From a virus: 23,148 nt of DNA. Below, piece by piece: positions 20,695 through 23,148 of the stretch. The number at the start of each line of letters is the position of its first letter. Within the stretch, counting starts at the first letter, position 1. The translations under genes were made by a program, and so were the position numbers. Location: positions 1 through 23,148 of the IMG/VR virus record IMGVR_UViG_3300044996_000495, one strand, 5' to 3'. The notes under the pieces were generated by a model. The model was not told the origin of the DNA and did not search any database. It worked only from the letters and a program-made list of their open reading frames with translations.

Positions 20695-21044
20695 CCCTGC
20701 TCCTCCTGCTCGGCAGCTATGCGCTTCAGGTCCGCCTTCGTGAACCGCACCAAGAGGCTACCGTCCGACGCCTCCTGGGCAGCCCCTCCCCACGGCTCCC
20801 GGTTCGTGATCTGCAGGACCCGAAGAGGGAGCAGGGCCACAGCACAGTCACCCTCACACGCCATCTTCGACACGACCTTGTACTTCTCGCACTCGCACTC
20901 CTCACAGTACCCGTAGAAGAACCCCCCAGGGTGCAGCTCGCCGCACTCCGTACAGGAGACCAGGGGACCGGCACGTAGGGCTTCCTTGCGAGTGTACACC
21001 AGCTGGCACTTCGGACACTCATACGCCGTCGTGACTCGTATCAT
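20691..21044 (-). CDS. Zinc-ribbon protein
   Basis: A 117-residue protein. CPKC (10-13), CTEC (about 35-38), and CEECEC (about 51-56) are paired cysteine knuckles of a zinc ribbon or rubredoxin-like fold, often used for nucleic-acid or protein contacts. The C-terminus (LLVRFTKADLKRIAAEQEEQG) is a charged helix. ATG 21044 has GAGGAG 8 bases upstream and overlaps its neighbour as ATGA. It is the second gene of the leftward operon and could be an early host-modifying factor, which is a guess from position. Confidence 0.7.
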   Translation of the reverse strand: MIRVTTAYECPKCQLVYTRKEALRAGPLVSCTECGELHPGGFFYGYCEECECEKYKVVSKMACEGDCAVALLPLRVLQITNREPWGGAAQEASDGSLLVRFTKADLKRIAAEQEEQG

Positions 21045-21538
21045 GTGGGGTTCTCCTCGAAGAGATCGAGTAGGGTTCGCTTCAGACGAAGGGCAGCCGG
21101 CGTGAGTTTGGAGTCCGCGGTCAGCACGTACATCCTCCAGAACCACGCGAGGGACGAAGCGACCCTCGTCTCGGCGGCCTCGAAGGACTCGTGGCTGCGG
21201 CCCAGGAGCCCAAGGCTAGGGTACGAGAGCTCGTAACGGTCCCCCAGACGCTCTGCCGTGAGAACAAGTGGCGCACGGGCAGTCAGGCGCGTCTGCCCAT
21301 CGTCAACCACAGTGACCACGAACGAGCCCGGCTTCTGATGGATGTCCCCCTCTTGGAGCTTCCTGACTACCGAGCCGTGGGGGCAGGGGTAGTCATAGCA
21401 CTCGACGTGCGGAGAGCCCTGCTCCTGGTAGCAGTCCTGTACGCGGAACTCGAACCCTCGGCCCTTCGGCACCAACGAGCACCGGCAACCCCGTCCACGT
21501 TCGATGACTATGACTTGGCTGCGCCTACGTTGAGCCAT
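21041..21538 (-). CDS. First gene of the leftward operon, unknown
   Basis: A 165-residue protein. The N-terminus is basic (MAQRRRSQVIVIERGRGCRC). A Cys/Tyr-rich segment follows (QDCYQEQGSPHVECYDYPCP), then beta strands, then a helical C-terminus (FEAAETRVASSLAWFWRMYV, TPAALRLKRTLLDLFEE). GGAGG lies 8 bases before ATG 21538 and the promoter is 28 bases further out, so it is an immediate-early candidate. I do not recognise its family. Confidence 0.68.
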   Translation of the reverse strand: MAQRRRSQVIVIERGRGCRCSLVPKGRGFEFRVQDCYQEQGSPHVECYDYPCPHGSVVRKLQEGDIHQKPGSFVVTVVDDGQTRLTARAPLVLTAERLGDRYELSYPSLGLLGRSHESFEAAETRVASSLAWFWRMYVLTADSKLTPAALRLKRTLLDLFEENPT

Positions 21539-21566
21539 CCAGCGCCCCTCCTTCCGTTGTGGGGGC

Positions 21567-21595
21567 AGAGTAGCAGAAACGGCGGGGGCTGTCAA
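21567..21595 (-). promoter_or_regulatory. Promoter of the leftward early operon
   Basis: On the minus strand TTGACA (21595-21590), 17 bases, TACTCT (21572-21567). It points at the 21538 start, leaving a short leader with the ribosome site. The -35 is perfect and the spacing optimal, as in the promoters at 10926 and 17032. The 21596-21689 stretch behind it holds only a perfect TACCCC/GGGGTA hairpin (21640-21654) and weaker dyads. Confidence 0.75.
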
Positions 21596-21689
21596 TACCC
21601 AGATTCCCAGTTTTTTGTGCGGTCCAGCGTGGCGCCTATTACCCCTGGGGGGTATTGGTATCCCAGTACCACAATAGTCGTACCCTGAG

Positions 21690-21774
21690 TCGGACATACG
21701 TTCGCTTCAAGGCCCGTAGTCGAACGTCTGTTCGAAGATCGGTCGGATTGCCGGTGAATAGCACAGATGTTCGA
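21690..21774. promoter_or_regulatory. Three LexA-like (SOS box) operators
   Basis: TCGAACGTCTGTTCGA at 21720-21735 is a perfect match to the Gram-positive/actinobacterial LexA box TCGAAC-N4-GTTCGA. TCGGACATACGTTCGC (21690-21705) and TAGCACAGATGTTCGA (21759-21774) match at 10 of 12 defined positions. Centres are 30 and 39 bases apart. The cluster stands upstream of the leftward promoter and could bind host LexA or a phage repressor; no repressor gene is in the window. Confidence 0.6.
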
Positions 21775-21818
21775 CTCTTACGGTGCGCCAACCGGGCATG
21801 ACCGCCCTCGTCGAAAGT

Positions 21819-21950
21819 CCGAATGTTGACTGATTCGGTAGGTTTACATAATGAGAATTATAAAACTGCTTCCCTGGTTGCGCGGGGCCCCACCTTGGGT
21901 CGGCCAGGTGGGGCCAGGTCGGCCAGGCCGGGGATCGGCCAGGTGGGGCC
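21819..21950. other. Candidate replication origin: dyad, AT-rich island, iterons
   Basis: A CCGAAT-N8-ATTCGG dyad (21819-21838) leads into an unusually AT-rich tract (about 21841-21866) in otherwise GC-rich DNA. Directly after it come iterons: TCGGCCAGGTGGGGCC at 21900-21915 and 21935-21950, a core TCGGCCAGG at 21919-21927, and an inverted GGCCCCACCT at 21886-21895. An easily melted stretch next to iterons is the usual plan of initiator-dependent origins. No initiator gene is recognised, so operator or packaging functions remain possible. Confidence 0.45.
21930..21949 (+). repeat. 20-bp direct repeat, copy 1
   Basis: GGGGATCGGCCAGGTGGGGC, identical over 20 bases to the sequence at the right end of the window (23129-23148). 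The two copies bracket the single rightward gene at a distance of 1199 bp. Confidence 0.9.
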
Positions 21951-21962
21951 CCACAAACCCCC

Positions 21963-21992
21963 TTGACCTCTTCCGCCAAGGTGTGCTATCTT
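21963..21992 (+). promoter_or_regulatory. Rightward promoter with extended -10
   Basis: TTGACC (21963-21968), 18 bases, TATCTT (21987-21992), with TGC directly before the -10 as an extended element. It is followed by a leader of about 40 bases and a TAAGGAGG ribosome site for the rightward gene. Confidence 0.7.
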
Positions 21993-22020
21993 CTCCGGGC
22001 GTGTTCCCAACACGCACACC
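21980..22020 (+). promoter_or_regulatory. Nested dyad operator over the rightward start site
   Basis: GCGTGTT/AACACGC (21999-22005 and 22009-22015) lies inside a second pair GGTGTGC/GCACACC (21980-21986 and 22014-22020). The pair spans the -10 box and the predicted transcription start, so a repressor bound there would block the promoter. The rightward protein itself, with its helix-turn-helix, is an obvious candidate ligand. Confidence 0.5.
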
Positions 22021-22040
22021 CGACCTAAGGAGGCGCACTG

Positions 22041-23060
22041 ATGATACCGACGGAGCAGGAGCCCGCACCGAAGCCCGCCAAGGTGTTTCTGGAGAAGGGA
22101 CTCGCACCGACCCCACCTCCCCTTTCGAGGGAGGCCTCCCTCTCCCTCGCCGTACATACCAGAGGGGCCCTCGGCGGGCCTCCGGGGGTTGTTGGCGGAG
22201 GGCAACTTGAGAAGAGGGACCCTCGCAAGCCCGAAGCCCGGAAGCCCGCCAAGAGAAGCCCGAAGCCCGCACCGAAGAAGCCCGCCGACGAGGCCCCTAA
22301 CCCCTCTGTGGCCGGGCGTTACTACCCTCTGCCCTCCGCCAAGGTACGCACCTGGTTTCGGGCCTTGGAGGGCGACGAGGGCCTTCACCACCTGCAAGCC
22401 CGTCTTCACCTGCCAGAGGTCCTCGGCGCAGTGGAGTCTTGCGTCCAGAGGTCCCTCTCGGCGTTCCTCTCCTCCCAACGAGGTCGTTCCCTCGTCTTGG
22501 TAGGTGCAACGGCCAGAGGGGAATTCGTCCACGACTGTCTGAGCACTGTCCTCGCCGACCTGTTGGAGGTGGCCGAATGCGGCGAGGGTCGGGTCACTGG
22601 TTTCATCCGTCTTCTGTCCCTCCGGGCCCTCGGGAGAGAAGCCCGAATCACGTTCGGGTTCAGCCGCCTTGGGGACAGCCGGGCCTCACACCTCCCCTTG
22701 GAGGCAGTCGAAGAGGAACCCGTCACTGATGTGGAACGTGCAATCGTGACGGCGAGTCTACTGCACGCAACCCCCAAACACGATTCAGACACCATACAGA
22801 GGGCCCTCCTTCTACTGGCCGGGGGAGAATCGCAGTCGGCTGTTGCCCTCGCCGTCGAAGCCCGAAAGGCAACAGTCGGCCTCTGGTTGTCTGAGCTAGT
22901 CGGTCTGCTCAGAGAGGGAACCCGCTTCGCCAGGTCGGCGGAACCCCCTCGGGTGTTTGCGGAGGAGGCGAAGAGCCGCCAGGTGAAGCGCACCGACGAA
23001 GAGGCAAAGCACCGGGCCCGTTTCGACTGCGTCTTCCGGGTTTCGACCCTCGCCGCATAG
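22041..23060 (+). CDS. Sigma-70-like/HTH regulator, the only rightward gene
   Basis: A 339-residue protein. Residues 1-90 are disordered and Lys/Pro/Ala-rich with repeated KPA/KP units (60-82). Residues 135-205 (LSAFLSSQRGRSLVLVG, FVHDCLSTVLADLLEVAECG, GFIRLLSLRALGREAR) follow the helix pattern of sigma region 2. Residues 230-290 contain a region 4-like helix-turn-helix (RALLLLAGGESQSAVALAVEARKATVGLWLSEL). The basic tail (310-330) may touch DNA. It could be an ECF-like sigma factor, a repressor/activator of the control region, or an origin-binding protein. TAAGGAGG is 7 bases before ATG 22041. Its short GGGCC/CCAGAGG motifs recur in different frames. Confidence 0.75.
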   Translation: MIPTEQEPAPKPAKVFLEKGLAPTPPPLSREASLSLAVHTRGALGGPPGVVGGGQLEKRDPRKPEARKPAKRSPKPAPKKPADEAPNPSVAGRYYPLPSAKVRTWFRALEGDEGLHHLQARLHLPEVLGAVESCVQRSLSAFLSSQRGRSLVLVGATARGEFVHDCLSTVLADLLEVAECGEGRVTGFIRLLSLRALGREARITFGFSRLGDSRASHLPLEAVEEEPVTDVERAIVTASLLHATPKHDSDTIQRALLLLAGGESQSAVALAVEARKATVGLWLSELVGLLREGTRFARSAEPPRVFAEEAKSRQVKRTDEEAKHRARFDCVFRVSTLAA

Positions 23061-23078
23061 CACACCCTCTGCCGCACC

Positions 23079-23111
23079 GAAGGGGCCCCCGGTAATACCG
23101 GGGGCCCCTTC
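23079..23111 (+). terminator. Very strong terminator after the rightward gene
   Basis: A 16-bp perfect stem, GAAGGGGCCCCCGGTA with TACCGGGGGCCCCTTC, around a single central base (in practice a 3-5 base loop), begins 18 bases after the stop codon and is followed by TGTTT. Being nearly perfectly palindromic, it could act on both strands and insulate the control region from leftward traffic. Confidence 0.85.
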
Positions 23112-23128
23112 TGTTTGGGGCCCCAGCT

Positions 23129-23148
23129 GGGGATCGGCCAGGTGGGGC
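23129..23148 (+). repeat. 20-bp direct repeat, copy 2 (window edge)
   Basis: Identical to 21930-21949 and containing the iteron TCGGCCAGGTGGGGC. The window ends within or at the end of the repeat, so a further iteron array may continue outside. Confidence 0.9.

Noticed and set aside
21640-21654. Perfect TACCCC/GGGGTA hairpin as a terminator
   Set aside because: No U-run on either strand and no gene ending nearby; left as an unexplained dyad.
21857-21862. Perfect TATAAT on the minus strand in the AT-rich island
   Set aside because: No -35-like sequence and no extended -10 upstream; better explained as part of an AT-rich unwinding element.
21707-21979. 90-codon minus-strand frame in the control region
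   Set aside because: It crosses the rightward promoter, iterons and LexA boxes, and its N-terminus simply translates the repeats. No ribosome site.
22406-23077. 223-codon minus-strand frame opposite the rightward gene
   Set aside because: Ser/Arg/Ala-biased shadow without a ribosome site; the plus-strand frame has promoter, ribosome site, domains and terminator.
1-23148. CRISPR array, insertion sequence or integrase/attachment site
   Set aside because: I found no regularly spaced repeats with spacers, no transposase or integrase motif, and no terminal inverted repeats around a gene.

Overview
The window looks like part of the genome of a GC-rich, double-stranded DNA tailed phage (or prophage) of the HK97/PBSX type. 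The evidence is an ordered head module: terminase small subunit, terminase large subunit, portal, prohead protease-scaffold and major capsid protein. These are read leftward on the minus strand, preceded by a long series of small, tightly overlapping accessory genes. No tail, integrase or DNA polymerase genes are present; tail genes would be expected to the left of position 1. A three-copy operator matching the Gram-positive/actinobacterial LexA box, TCGAAC-N4-GTTCGA, together with the high G+C, suggests an actinobacterial host. That host assignment is inference.

Layout from right to left, in the direction of most transcription. (1) 23148-21539 is a control region plus the only rightward gene. 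That gene encodes a sigma-70-like or helix-turn-helix protein (22041-23060) with its own promoter, nested dyad operator and very strong terminator. The approximately 500 bp between it and the leftward operon holds LexA-like boxes, an AT-rich island, iterons and two divergent promoters, and resembles a replication origin or control switch. (2) 21538-17016 is an operon of small genes opened by a TTGACA-N17-TACTCT promoter. It includes zinc-ribbon and membrane proteins, a DUF488 protein and an orphan terminase-type nuclease domain. It is interrupted at 19590-19857 by a densely base-paired non-coding stretch that I read as two tandem structured RNAs. (3) 17032-10923 starts with a promoter directly in front of a tRNA gene. 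It continues with an RNA ligase, a beta-class SPPY DNA methyltransferase, a HExxH peptidase, a signal-peptide protein resembling a lytic transglycosylase, and several unknown proteins. (4) 10926-7230 starts with another TTGACA-N17 promoter in front of a small sigma-like protein. It continues with a DPPY methyltransferase, an HD phosphohydrolase, a GmhB-like HAD protein and a stand-alone TSCPD protein. (5) 7263-33 is the packaging and head module, ending in a hairpin at 1-20.

Most adjacent genes overlap by ATGA/GTGA or TAATG, so translational coupling is the rule. Most starts were chosen from Shine-Dalgarno sequences close to AGGAGG. Accessory genes for nucleic-acid modification and repair (two methyltransferases, RNA ligase, HAD, HD, tRNA) suggest counter-defence and tRNA maintenance. 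Two sigma-like proteins and near-identical promoters suggest staged transcription.

The observations most worth follow-up are the paired structured RNAs at 19603-19854, the orphan terminase nuclease at 18464-19012, the LexA/iteron control region at 21690-21950, the G14 tract that is one base away from fusing a methyltransferase to a peptidase, and the leucine-anticodon tRNA that lacks a long variable arm.
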